Positions 6,990 to 14,526 of a DNA stretch of 15,033 bases are shown one piece after another. The stretch lies in contig JBAQLV010000005.1 of assembly GCA_049302185.1 (NCBI GenBank), positions 1 to 15,033 of the forward strand, given 5' to 3'. This stretch comes from UBA1546 sp049302185. Its GTDB lineage: Bacteria > Nitrospirota > Thermodesulfovibrionia > Thermodesulfovibrionales > UBA1546. Both the position numbers and the translations under genes were made by a program. Each line of letters starts with the position of its first letter. The first letter of the stretch is position 1. A model generated the notes under the pieces. The model was given only the letters and a program-made list of their open reading frames with translations, was not told where the DNA came from and made no database searches.

Positions 6990-7574
6990 ATGAAAAGGAT
7001 TTTTTTATTGTTTCTGGCTTTTGTTTTAGTTTTCGTTTTTGCGGGATGCGCAAAAAAAGCGATAACCACGCCTGTTGAGCAGGAAGCGCCAAAGGAAACG
7101 GCTCAAAAAGCCGCGCCTGTTGAGCAAACACCGATGAAGGCGGAGGAGCCGGTTATGGCAAAGGCAGAGCCTAAGAAGGTGGAAACCGTGCCGGTAAAGG
7201 AAGTCACAGAGGCAAAACCTGCCCAGTTCGGAAATATACTTTTTGATTTTGACAAATACACTATAAGGGAAGATGCAAAGCCAACCCTGAAGTCTGCAGC
7301 AGACTGGTTGATAAAAAATAAATCTGCAGCAATGATTCTTGAAGGGCATTGCGATGACAGAGGCACTAACGAATACAATCTTGCGCTCGGAGAAAAAAGG
7401 GCAAAGTCTGCAATGGATTACATCGTATCAGCCGGCGTGACAAAGAACAGGCTTGACACAATAAGTTATGGCGAAGAAAAACCGCTCTGCAAAGAGCAGA
7501 CTGAAGATTGCTGGCAGAAAAACAGAAGGGTACAGTTTATCATTCAAACCACATCAGGAAAAGCAGGTAAATAA
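6990..7574 (+). CDS. pal: Pal, peptidoglycan-associated outer-membrane lipoprotein
   Basis: The 194-residue lipoprotein has a lipobox (VFAGC) with the lipidated Cys at residue 20, a Pro/Glu/Lys-rich tether (about 25-78), and an OmpA-type C-terminal domain (about 80-188). That domain contains FDFDKYTIR, EGHCDDRGTNEYN and KNRRVQF, the elements that hold meso-diaminopimelate of peptidoglycan. Cys167 and Cys174 match the disulfide pair common in Pal proteins. The start is the ATG at 6990, set by an excellent site (GGAGGAGG about 5 nt upstream); an upstream in-frame ATG at 6933 would lie inside tolB and add residues ahead of the signal peptide. It lies 17 bases after tolB and abuts ybgF directly. 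Confidence 0.95.
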   Translation: MKRIFLLFLAFVLVFVFAGCAKKAITTPVEQEAPKETAQKAAPVEQTPMKAEEPVMAKAEPKKVETVPVKEVTEAKPAQFGNILFDFDKYTIREDAKPTLKSAADWLIKNKSAAMILEGHCDDRGTNEYNLALGEKRAKSAMDYIVSAGVTKNRLDTISYGEEKPLCKEQTEDCWQKNRRVQFIIQTTSGKAGK

Positions 7575-8471
7575 GTGAAAAGGTTTACCATAATCCTCCT
7601 GTTGTTTCTTGCAGGATGTGTAACTGATGAGCTTGAGGTGATGAAGGCTGACATTAATCAGCTTAAAAAAGATTCCTTTGATATAAAGAAAGAGACCTCA
7701 GAGACAAAATCTGCATTTAAGACAGAGATTGCTGAGATCAAAGAAAAATCAGCAAAAGAAGACTCGTTTAATGCAATGAGAGAAAGTATGGTATCACTGC
7801 GCTCAGAGGTCTCAGGAATCTCAAAAGACCTCCAATCTCTGACAGGGAGATTTGATGAGAGTAAATATTTTATTGACAAGTCTCTTAAAGACAAATCTTC
7901 GGAGATAGACCTGCTCCGCTCTCAGATAACCGCCCTTGAAACACAGGTTAAGGAAATGCAGACAAAGCTCTCTGCAAAAACAGAAACAGACACTACGGCA
8001 AAAGACAAGCCTGATGTAAAAAAAGAAAAGAAAACCGATACTGAAGAGACAAAAGCTCCTGAGACAAAAACCCCTGAAGTAAAAGATCCTGTAAAAGTAT
8101 ATGGGGCAGCCTATGCCTCCTTCAAAGACAAAAAATACAAAGAGGCGCGAGAAAAATTTGAGGCGTTTCTGAAAGAGTTCCCGAAAGATAAACTTGCAGG
8201 CAATGCCCAGTTCTGGATAGCTGAAGCCTATTACGCTGAAGAAGACTATGCAGGCGCAATTGTTGAATATGATGCGCTCCTGAAAAACTATCCAAGCAGT
8301 GAAAAGGCTCCGGGCGCTCTTTTAAAACAGGGGTATTCATTCATTGAGATGGGCGATAAGAAAGCCGCAAGAGGAATTCTTGAACAGCTTAAAGAAAAAT
8401 ATCCGAAATCCAAAGAAGCAGCCCTCGCAAAGAAAAAGCTGGAGGAGATGAACAAAAAGGGCAAGAAGTAA
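7575..8471 (+). CDS. ybgF: YbgF/CpoB-type Tol-Pal-associated periplasmic lipoprotein
   Basis: The 298-residue protein starts with GTG directly after the pal stop codon, with AGG seven bases upstream. LLLFLAGC at residues 8-15 is a lipobox, so unlike the E. coli protein it is predicted to be lipidated. Residues about 18-130 are a heptad-rich coiled coil (trimerisation region), then a Lys/Glu/Thr/Pro linker. From about 170 come three TPR units (YGAAYASFKDKKYKEAREKFEAF, then FWIAEAYYAEEDYAGAIVEY, then a third to the end). CpoB coordinates outer-membrane constriction with PBP1B during division in E. coli; that role is inferred from the family and position. Confidence 0.88.
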   Translation: MKRFTIILLLFLAGCVTDELEVMKADINQLKKDSFDIKKETSETKSAFKTEIAEIKEKSAKEDSFNAMRESMVSLRSEVSGISKDLQSLTGRFDESKYFIDKSLKDKSSEIDLLRSQITALETQVKEMQTKLSAKTETDTTAKDKPDVKKEKKTDTEETKAPETKTPEVKDPVKVYGAAYASFKDKKYKEAREKFEAFLKEFPKDKLAGNAQFWIAEAYYAEEDYAGAIVEYDALLKNYPSSEKAPGALLKQGYSFIEMGDKKAARGILEQLKEKYPKSKEAALAKKKLEEMNKKGKK

Positions 8472-8477
8472 GATGCA

Positions 8478-9464
8478 ATGACAGAAATCAGGGATAAGTT
8501 TAACAGAACAATAGATTACATGCGCATATCCATCACTGACAGATGCAACCTGCGCTGTGTCTATTGCATGCCTTCTGATGGACTGCGTCTGATAGAGTAC
8601 AAAGAGATTCTGTCTTACGAAGAGATACTAAGAATAATAAGAATAGCATCGGGGCTCGGCGTCAGAAAAATCAGGATAACAGGCGGCGAGCCTTTGGCAA
8701 GAAAAGACATTACAAACCTGACTTCCTCAATAAAAAATATCCCCGGCATAGAAGATCTCAGCATTACAACAAACGGCATCCTGCTTGAGAAGTATGCGGA
8801 AAAGCTCATGGAGTCAGGCGTTGACAGAGTCAACGTAAGTCTTGATTCACTCAGGCCTGAAAGGTTTAAAGAGATAACAAGAGGCGGGGATATTAACGTG
8901 GTTCTACGCGGTATAGAAACTGCAAGGAAAAGCGGGCTGCTGCCTGTAAAGATAAACATGATTCCCATAAAAGGGCTCAACGGAGATGAGATAATAGACT
9001 TTGCAAAAATAACTCTCAACAGCGACTACAATGTCAGGTTTATAGAGTTCATGCCCTTCGGAAGCCGCGGGTTCTGGAGTGCAGATAAGTACATACCCCG
9101 CGATGAGATAAAATCCATTGTTGAGACACTGGGCCCACTTACGCCTGTGCGCGTCAGAAAAAACGGGCCGTCAAAATATTTCAGGCTTAAAGATGCGCAA
9201 GGCGTCATCGGTTTTATAAGCGCAATAACCCACCACTTCTGCGAAGAGTGCAACCGCCTGAGACTGACTTCAAACGGGAAATTGAAGCCTTGTTTATTCT
9301 CTGAAACAGAGATTGATTTAAAACCAGCATTAAGAGGCGGCGCTCCTGATGATGAAATAGAGAGGCTCCTAAGGCTTGCAATCGAGATAAAACCCGAAAG
9401 GCACAATATCAGCGACCGAAGCGACCTTAATATCTTTCAGGCAATGTCACAAATCGGCGGATAA
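8478..9464 (+). CDS. moaA: MoaA, GTP 3',8-cyclase (molybdenum cofactor biosynthesis)
   Basis: The 328-residue radical-SAM enzyme carries out the first step of molybdopterin synthesis, converting GTP to 3',8-cyclo-7,8-dihydro-GTP together with MoaC. The N-terminal cluster motif CNLRCVYC has Cys23, Cys27 and Cys30. The SAM-site ITGGEPL follows, and the second, GTP-binding 4Fe-4S cluster uses Cys255, Cys258 and Cys272 (CEEC...KPC). The C-terminus ends in the Gly-Gly tail required for activity. It starts six bases after ybgF and therefore seems co-transcribed with the tol genes, although functionally unrelated. No other Moco genes are visible in the window. Confidence 0.95.
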   Translation: MTEIRDKFNRTIDYMRISITDRCNLRCVYCMPSDGLRLIEYKEILSYEEILRIIRIASGLGVRKIRITGGEPLARKDITNLTSSIKNIPGIEDLSITTNGILLEKYAEKLMESGVDRVNVSLDSLRPERFKEITRGGDINVVLRGIETARKSGLLPVKINMIPIKGLNGDEIIDFAKITLNSDYNVRFIEFMPFGSRGFWSADKYIPRDEIKSIVETLGPLTPVRVRKNGPSKYFRLKDAQGVIGFISAITHHFCEECNRLRLTSNGKLKPCLFSETEIDLKPALRGGAPDDEIERLLRLAIEIKPERHNISDRSDLNIFQAMSQIGG

Positions 9465-9741
9465 GGCAAATCAATTTTCAGTTCTTCAAGGTAGTCTTTG
9501 AAGCCATAAAACAACTTCTTGAGCCTCCTCAGAAATCTAAAAAGAAAATGCAGAAATGCTTCTAATTACCTATAGTCTCGCTTTAGATGAAACTAAATGG
9601 GGAATCGAGTGTCTCCCAAAAAGTTGTAACTCTCCACAGCCTGTCCCTAATAGTTGCGAAACAAAAAGACGACAGGAACATTTTAAAAGTTTACCCCTCT
9701 GCTTTTTAATAGATGGAAAAGTCTGAAGCAATAAATTAAAA
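9465..9741. other. Intergenic stretch between moaA and tRNA-Val, no gene seen
   Basis: These 277 bases separate the convergent plus-strand tol-moaA unit from the minus-strand gap-pgk-tRNA unit. A weak stem CTTCAA/TTGAAG lies at about 9486-9500, close to the moaA stop, without a U-tract. A minus-strand frame reading across the moaA end has no family resemblance. No clear rho-independent terminator is visible for either transcription unit. Confidence 0.5.
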
Positions 9742-9816
9742 TGGTAGGCGATGCTGGGATTGAACCAGCGGCCTCTTCCGTGTGAAGGAAGCGCTCTCCC
9801 ACTGAGCTAATCGCCC
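9742..9816 (-). tRNA. tRNA-Val (anticodon CAC)
   Basis: On the minus strand a complete cloverleaf folds. The acceptor stem is GGGCGAT with ATCGCCT (one terminal G-U), the D-arm is GCTC...GAGC, the anticodon arm is CTTCC TTCACAC GGAAG (anticodon CAC), the T-arm is GCTGG TTCAATC CCAGC, and the discriminator A is followed by an encoded CCA. It reads GUG valine codons. Its 5' end is one base after the pgk stop codon, so it is probably co-transcribed with gap-pgk and released by RNase P. Confidence 0.96.
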
Positions 9817-9817
9817 T

Positions 9818-11059
9818 CTACTCCTCTTTTCTATCCGTCAATGCTGCAATGCCCGGCAGTTCATTGCCTTCAAGCAGCTGAAGCGATGCTCCGCCGCCTG
9901 TTGATATAAAAGATATCGCATCTGATACGCCTGCCTTGTGCACTGCAAGGTTAGTGTCTCCTCCGCCGACTATTGTGAGAGCATACGCATCAGCCACGGA
10001 ATTGGCAATAGCAAAAGTGCCCCTTGAGAATGCATCTATCTCAAAAACACCCATGGGGCCGTTCCATAGTATTGTCTTTGCATCCTGCAACGCCTCTGAG
10101 AAAAGCTTGACAGACGCCGGGCCTATATCAAGCGCCCTCCAGCCTTTTGGAATCTCCTGCGTAGTAACCAGTTTTGTCTCGGAACCGGCTTCCATGCTCT
10201 GTGCTATCACACTGTCAACAGGAAGATAAAACTTCACATTATTTTTTACCAGTTTTTTTCTTATCATCTCTGCAAATTCAAGCATCTCTGTTTCTACAAG
10301 CGAATCTCCGACTTCGTATCCCATTGCCTTAATAAAAGTATATGCCATTCCGCCGCCAATTATTACCTTGTCAACCTTATCAACAAGATTTTCAAGAACG
10401 CCTATCTTGCCTGAGACCTTTGCGCCTCCGAGTATGGCAACAAACGGCCTTACAGGATTGTGCACTGTCCCCTTAAGATATTCTATTTCCTTTCTCATCA
10501 GAAAGCCTGCCGCCGACGGCAGAAACTTTGTGATGCCGACCACTGATGCGTGCACCCTGTGCGCTGTTCCAAATGCATCGTTAACATAATAGTCGGCAAG
10601 CCTTGCAAGCGCCCTGGCAAATTCTTCATCGTTTCTTTCTTCGCCGGGATGGAACCTGAGATTCTCCAGAAGAAGGACATCGCCTTCTTTCATCTTTGAA
10701 ACAATGCTTTCTACATGCGGCCCTATGCAATCAGGCGCAAAGATAACCTCCTTGCCAAGAAGCCTCTGCAGTCTCTTTGCAACCGGCGCAAGGGTAAATC
10801 TGGGATCAACCTTCCCTTTGGGCCCTCCAAGATGGGAAGCAAGTATAACCTTTGCTCCTTCGTCTATCGCATAATCTATTGAAGGCAGAGTGGAGCGAAT
10901 CCTGCTGTCATCGGTTATGGTAAGGTTGTCATCAAGCGGCACATTAAAGTCCGCCCTTATAAAAACCCTCTTGCCTTTAATGTTCAACTCTTCAATTGTA
11001 AGTTTGTTCAGAACATCTTTAATCGGTACAGGATTGTGATTGTTATTTTTCCTTGCCAT
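9818..11059 (-). CDS. pgk: Phosphoglycerate kinase
   Basis: The 413-residue enzyme interconverts 1,3-bisphosphoglycerate + ADP and 3-phosphoglycerate + ATP. Family motifs are RADFNVPLD, LLLENLRFHPGEE, AFGTAHRVHASV, NGPMGVFE and the C-terminal GGGDTNLAV nucleotide-binding loop. Compared with typical bacterial PGK (about 390-397 residues) it has about 18 extra N-terminal residues (MARKNNNHNPVPIKDVLN) before KLTIEELNIKGKRV. No closer ATG exists, and a GGAGGAG site lies about 10 nt before the annotated ATG, inside the gap 3' end. The conserved 'HLGRP' substrate loop reads HLGGP here. It lies six bases downstream of gap, in the same operon. Confidence 0.95.
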   Translation of the reverse strand: MARKNNNHNPVPIKDVLNKLTIEELNIKGKRVFIRADFNVPLDDNLTITDDSRIRSTLPSIDYAIDEGAKVILASHLGGPKGKVDPRFTLAPVAKRLQRLLGKEVIFAPDCIGPHVESIVSKMKEGDVLLLENLRFHPGEERNDEEFARALARLADYYVNDAFGTAHRVHASVVGITKFLPSAAGFLMRKEIEYLKGTVHNPVRPFVAILGGAKVSGKIGVLENLVDKVDKVIIGGGMAYTFIKAMGYEVGDSLVETEMLEFAEMIRKKLVKNNVKFYLPVDSVIAQSMEAGSETKLVTTQEIPKGWRALDIGPASVKLFSEALQDAKTILWNGPMGVFEIDAFSRGTFAIANSVADAYALTIVGGGDTNLAVHKAGVSDAISFISTGGGASLQLLEGNELPGIAALTDRKEE

Positions 11060-11065
11060 GGCAGA

Positions 11066-12091
11066 TCAACTCCTCCCGGTACGGGTCAATCCCGACTTTG
11101 TGAGATAGATTATCAGATCGCGCACCCGCGAACTGTAACCGGTCTCATTGTCATACCATGCAATGACTTTCACCATCCTGCCTTCCAGAACTTTTGTAAC
11201 AGACGCGTCAACAATAGAAGAATGAGCATTGCCGTTAAAGTCTATTGATACAACAGGCTCTTCTGTATATTGAAGAATCCCCTTCATCTTTCCTTCAGCC
11301 GCCTTTTTCAAGGCTGCATTCACTTCCTCGACAGTCGCATCTTTTTTAAGTTCAGCCACAAGGTCTATAACAGATACATTGGGGGTCGGAACTCTTATTG
11401 ACATGCCGTCAAGTTTGCCTTTTAGTTCAGGCAAAACAAGGCCCACTGCCTTTGCAGCGCCGGTTGTAGTCGGTATCATTGACATTGCAGCAGCCCTTGC
11501 CCGCCTTAAATCTTTATGCGGAAGGTCAAGAATGCGCTGATCATTTGTATATGAATGGATTGTTGTCATCAAGCCTCTCACTATGCCGAATTCCTGATGC
11601 AGCACCTTTGCCACAGGCGCAAGACAGTTCGTTGTGCAAGATGCATTGGAGATTACTTTGTGCTTTGAAGGGTCAAGCGTTTCTTCGTTTACTCCAAGAC
11701 ATACTGTAACATCAGGGTCTTTTGCAGGCGCTGATATTATCACCCATTTTGCTCCTGCATCAAGATGTTTTGAGGCGGATGCCCTGTCTGTAAATCTTCC
11801 TGTTGACTCAAGGACAACATCAACGCCGAGACTTTTCCATGGAAGTTTCTCAGGCTCTGTGACAGCAAGGATTTTTATTTCCTTTCCGTTGACGCTTATC
11901 CCGCTGTCAGTGACTTTTACATCTGCATTAAATATCCCGTGCACAGAGTCATACTTAAGCAGGTGCGCAAGGGTCTTTGCGTCTGTAAGGTCATTTATTG
12001 CAACAATATCAAAATCCTTGCATAACGCGCTTGCCCTTAAAAAAACCCTTCCAATTCTTCCGAATCCGTTAATAGCTACTTTAACCGACAT
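11066..12091 (-). CDS. gap: Glyceraldehyde-3-phosphate dehydrogenase, type I
   Basis: The 341-residue NAD(P)-dependent enzyme makes 1,3-bisphosphoglycerate, the PGK substrate. The Rossmann motif INGFGRIGR lies at the N-terminus. Asp34 in 'INDLTD' suggests NAD preference. Catalytic Cys152 is in SNASCTTNC and His179 is in TTIHSYT. The C-terminal WYDNETGYSSRV is typical. A strong site, AAGGAGG, lies 5-6 nt before the ATG. Its stop codon is just ahead of pgk, and the gap-pgk order is standard. Upstream lies a 7-bp-periodic inverted repeat and the same-strand DUF1015 gene. Confidence 0.96.
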   Translation of the reverse strand: MSVKVAINGFGRIGRVFLRASALCKDFDIVAINDLTDAKTLAHLLKYDSVHGIFNADVKVTDSGISVNGKEIKILAVTEPEKLPWKSLGVDVVLESTGRFTDRASASKHLDAGAKWVIISAPAKDPDVTVCLGVNEETLDPSKHKVISNASCTTNCLAPVAKVLHQEFGIVRGLMTTIHSYTNDQRILDLPHKDLRRARAAAMSMIPTTTGAAKAVGLVLPELKGKLDGMSIRVPTPNVSVIDLVAELKKDATVEEVNAALKKAAEGKMKGILQYTEEPVVSIDFNGNAHSSIVDASVTKVLEGRMVKVIAWYDNETGYSSRVRDLIIYLTKSGLTRTGRS

Positions 12092-12112
12092 AAAAATCCT
12101 CCTTTTTTAAAA

Positions 12113-12184
12113 GTTCACAGCTGACAGTTCACAGTTCACAGAAATACATCTTTTGCCGTGAACAGTGAACCGTGAACGGTGAAC
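12113..12184. repeat. Heptad-periodic inverted repeat between the DUF1015 gene and gap
   Basis: GTTCAC occurs at 12113, 12127 and 12134, with the degenerate GCTGAC at 12120 filling the register. The complement GTGAAC occurs at 12158, 12165, 12172 and 12179. Both arms thus have an exact 7-bp period and four units, and face each other across a loop of about 17 bases, giving an imperfect stem of about 27 bp. It occupies most of the 108-base spacer, within the likely leader of gap. It is not a terminator (no U-run) and not a CRISPR (units are too short and inverted). Confidence 0.8.
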
Positions 12185-12199
12185 TATCTGTTCCGTAAG

Positions 12200-13420
12200 C
12201 TATTCACTGAATTTATAAATAACCATGCCTGTTAAAAGCTTGGGGTAAAAATATGTAGATTTTGGCGGCATCCTTTCGCCTGAAAGAGCAACCCTCTCAA
12301 CATCCTTAACTCCAGTAGGATTCAGGAAAAATGCCCCGTCATAAATTCCTTTCCTGACCATCTCCCTTGTTTCCGCAGTGTCCATCTCGTATGTTACCTC
12401 AGTAATATTCAGCAGCTTCTTAAATATTAGTTCATGGAGTATGATAACATCAAGTTCTTTTAATGCAGGATTTATGTTTTCAAGCCCGGAACCTTTATGC
12501 CTGAGCAAATACAGCTTATCGCTGTTGCGATAACAAAAGCCGATAGCATGTTCATATCCGGATAATACCCCTGTAATGTCAGCATCTGCGGCAAGACTCT
12601 CCACAGCAAAATACCCTGAGAGGATATCAAAAGAGTTCTCAGGCAGATTTTTAACAAGCCTGTGCGCGGGAAGTATTGTCAGCCCTTCATCTGACATATT
12701 GGCAAGGAACATAAGAACGTAATCCCAGCCGCCGCTCCTGTTCATCTCTTTTTTAAACTCAAGCGCTGTCTCATATCTGTGATGGCCGTCAGCTATAAAC
12801 ACCGGCTTCCCTTTCAGGTCATTCTGGATTATTTCAATATCCTTCTCAGCTTCAACAACCCACAGCCTGTGGATTGCGCCGTCAAAATCTTTTGCCTCCA
12901 TATATGGCTTCCGGAGCATAACCCTGCTCATTATTTCGGATGCCTTTTTCTCAGGACTGTTATAAAGCGAAAAAATCGGGCTTATATTTGCCCTGCATGT
13001 TCTTAAAAGGTTTAACCTGTCAGCTTTTGGCTTTGAGTGCGTGCATTCATGCGGATATACGCCCCTGCCGAGTTCCTCAAGACGCACAAGGCTGAAAAAA
13101 CCTCTGAGCCTTTTAAGGCTGCCTTTAATCCTGTAATCCACTTCGTAAGCGTAAAAAGCAGGAGTTTTACTTCTATGCAGAATTCCATGTTTCAGCCATG
13201 AATTGAGATTGTTTGCCGCCCTTGTATGCTTGTTCTGTAATTCATTATCGCCCTCAAGTTCCTTGCCGAAATCAATCCTTACAATGTTATAAGGGCTTTT
13301 GCTGTAGAGTTTTTCTTTGTATTCAGGCGCAATAATATCGTAAGGAGGGGCAATTACATCCCCCCCTGAAACCTTAGACATATTGTAGAGGACTCCCTTG
13401 AAAGGGATAATTTCAGCCAT
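12200..13420 (-). CDS. DUF1015 family protein (ParB/SerK-like, function uncertain)
   Basis: The 406-residue soluble protein carries the family hallmarks. GDVIAPPYD (20-28) is near the N-terminus, an HECTHSKPKADR segment lies at 124-135, and DGHHRYETA (211-219) resembles the phosphate/nucleotide motif of the ParB/Srx-fold serine kinases such as archaeal SerK. It may therefore phosphorylate a small molecule, possibly serine; this is inference from the family and is not shown. The start is the ATG at 13420, with no convincing ribosome site upstream. The next gene on the same strand is gap, 108 bases downstream. It is divergent from the kinase gene at 13511, and the 90-base gap between them should hold both promoters. 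Confidence 0.85.
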   Translation of the reverse strand: MAEIIPFKGVLYNMSKVSGGDVIAPPYDIIAPEYKEKLYSKSPYNIVRIDFGKELEGDNELQNKHTRAANNLNSWLKHGILHRSKTPAFYAYEVDYRIKGSLKRLRGFFSLVRLEELGRGVYPHECTHSKPKADRLNLLRTCRANISPIFSLYNSPEKKASEIMSRVMLRKPYMEAKDFDGAIHRLWVVEAEKDIEIIQNDLKGKPVFIADGHHRYETALEFKKEMNRSGGWDYVLMFLANMSDEGLTILPAHRLVKNLPENSFDILSGYFAVESLAADADITGVLSGYEHAIGFCYRNSDKLYLLRHKGSGLENINPALKELDVIILHELIFKKLLNITEVTYEMDTAETREMVRKGIYDGAFFLNPTGVKDVERVALSGERMPPKSTYFYPKLLTGMVIYKFSE

Positions 13421-13475
13421 GTTCTTGGAAGAAAAATAAAAAAGATGAGATATGATACCACACGGGATTATTGAA

Positions 13476-13504
13476 TTGCCATATTTCTCCTTTGGTATTA
13501 AACT
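13476..13504 (+). promoter_or_regulatory. Candidate promoter for the 13511 kinase gene, possibly leaderless
   Basis: TTGCCA (13476-13481, 5 of 6 matches to TTGACA) is followed after 17 bases by TAAACT (13499-13504, 4 of 6 matches to TATAAT). The expected start point falls at or next to the ATG at 13511, and no Shine-Dalgarno sequence precedes that ATG. A leaderless mRNA would explain both facts. Confidence 0.35.
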
Positions 13505-13510
13505 TATTAC

Positions 13511-14032
13511 ATGAAGGGCTTTGCATTATGGCTGACAGGGCTTCCGGGAAGCGGGAAGAGCACGCTTGCTGACGGAATTAAAAAAATCTATCCGAAATTT
13601 ATCATATTAAGGATGGATGAGTTCAGAAAGGTGGTAACCCCAGCGCCTACTTATTCGGATTTTGAGAGGGACATCGTTTACCTCTCACTTGTATATCTCG
13701 CAAAGATAATGACTGAGCATGGGCATAACGTAATAATAGATGCAACAGGAAACCTGAGGAAGTGGCGAAGCCTTGCAAGAAGGTTAATCCCGAAATATGC
13801 AGAGATATATCTCAAATGCCCGCTGGAGATATGTATGAAGCGGGAGGGAAAAAGACTCAAGACTCATAAGGCTCCGCGGGGCATTTACAAAAAAGGCGCA
13901 AAGGGCTGGCCTGTGCCCGGCATTCAGGCGCCATACGAAGAACCTCGAAATCCAGAACTTGCAATAGAAACAGATGTTGTGCCCATAGAAGAAAGTGTGA
14001 GGCTAATTAAGAGATTGATAGCAAAGGTATGA
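13511..14032 (+). CDS. Adenylyl-sulfate-kinase-like P-loop kinase
   Basis: The 173-residue protein has the P-loop GLPGSGKST (10-18), DATGN in the middle (about 77-81), an ICMKREGKR lid-type segment, and the ending PGIQAPYEEPRNPELAIET, which matches the conserved C-terminal substrate/hinge segment of APS kinases (CysC). The usual CysC DGDxxR and FISP motifs are not clear: 'LRMDEFRK' takes the first place and DATGNLRKW the second. No cysND/sat or reductase genes are nearby. It is therefore a CysC-superfamily kinase that may act on APS or on another alcohol or polysaccharide substrate. Translation starts at the ATG at 13511 without an obvious ribosome site. Confidence 0.7.
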   Translation: MKGFALWLTGLPGSGKSTLADGIKKIYPKFIILRMDEFRKVVTPAPTYSDFERDIVYLSLVYLAKIMTEHGHNVIIDATGNLRKWRSLARRLIPKYAEIYLKCPLEICMKREGKRLKTHKAPRGIYKKGAKGWPVPGIQAPYEEPRNPELAIETDVVPIEESVRLIKRLIAKV

Positions 14033-14101
14033 GTTTTTTACATTGGCACACGGAAAGGTGATGCTATTTTGAGCATGGAATCATTGACAGTGCGCACTCA
14101 T
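14033..14101. other. Short convergent spacer with two small palindromes
   Basis: ATGCT/AGCAT (14061-14076, 6-nt loop) and the perfect 10-bp palindrome AGTGCGCACT (14089-14098) lie between the convergent kinase and cytidine deaminase genes. Neither is followed by a clear T-tract, so a bidirectional terminator is possible but not established. Confidence 0.35.
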
Positions 14102-14521
14102 TTATTGGAAGGCTTTTAAACATTTTCCGCCCTTACACTTTTTAAACTGATGCGGAAGAAGTTCGGCAATAGAGAACTTTTTTATGCCTTTGTCAGCTGC
14201 AAGATATATCTCAATGCCAGGCGCAAATTCGGCAAGCATCTGCCTGCAAGCGCCGCACGGAAAACAGTAATCTTTATCGCCTGATACAATTGCAAGCGCC
14301 TTGAATTTTTTTTCGCCTTCCACAAGGGCATTGATAAGCGCAGCCCTTTCGGCGCAAAAGCTCAGCATCAATGATGGGTTTTCTATATTGCAGCCGTGGT
14401 AGATTTTACCGCCATTAGTTATTAGTGCAGCTCCGACTGTAAAACCGGAGTGAGGCGCAAAAGCCTTTTTTCTTGCTGCTTTTGCTTCCTTTACTAATCT
14501 CTCAATCTCTGAAGGGAGCAT
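14102..14521 (-). CDS. cdd: Cytidine deaminase
   Basis: The 139-residue protein is the usual length of a homotetrameric cytidine deaminase, which converts cytidine/deoxycytidine to uridine/deoxyuridine in pyrimidine salvage. Zinc ligands are Cys56 (CAE, with catalytic Glu58) and Cys89/Cys92 (PCGACRQ). The substrate-binding GCNIENPS segment lies at 43-50. The C-terminus carries an extra CKGGKC motif (129-134) that is not part of the catalytic site. It lies five bases downstream of the response-regulator fragment on the same strand and may be read with it; the ribosome site (GGAA ahead of the ATG) is weak. Confidence 0.93.
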   Translation of the reverse strand: MLPSEIERLVKEAKAARKKAFAPHSGFTVGAALITNGGKIYHGCNIENPSLMLSFCAERAALINALVEGEKKFKALAIVSGDKDYCFPCGACRQMLAEFAPGIEIYLAADKGIKKFSIAELLPHQFKKCKGGKCLKAFQ

Positions 14522-14526
14522 TTTAG

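Noticed and set aside
9444..9570. Minus-strand frame ending ...EELKIDLPYPPICDIA antisense to the moaA end
   Set aside because: It has no start codon near a ribosome site, overlaps conserved moaA codons and matches no family I know.
12113..12184. Short repeats as a mini-CRISPR
   Set aside because: The units are 7 bp, contiguous and in facing orientation, with no spacers and no cas genes.
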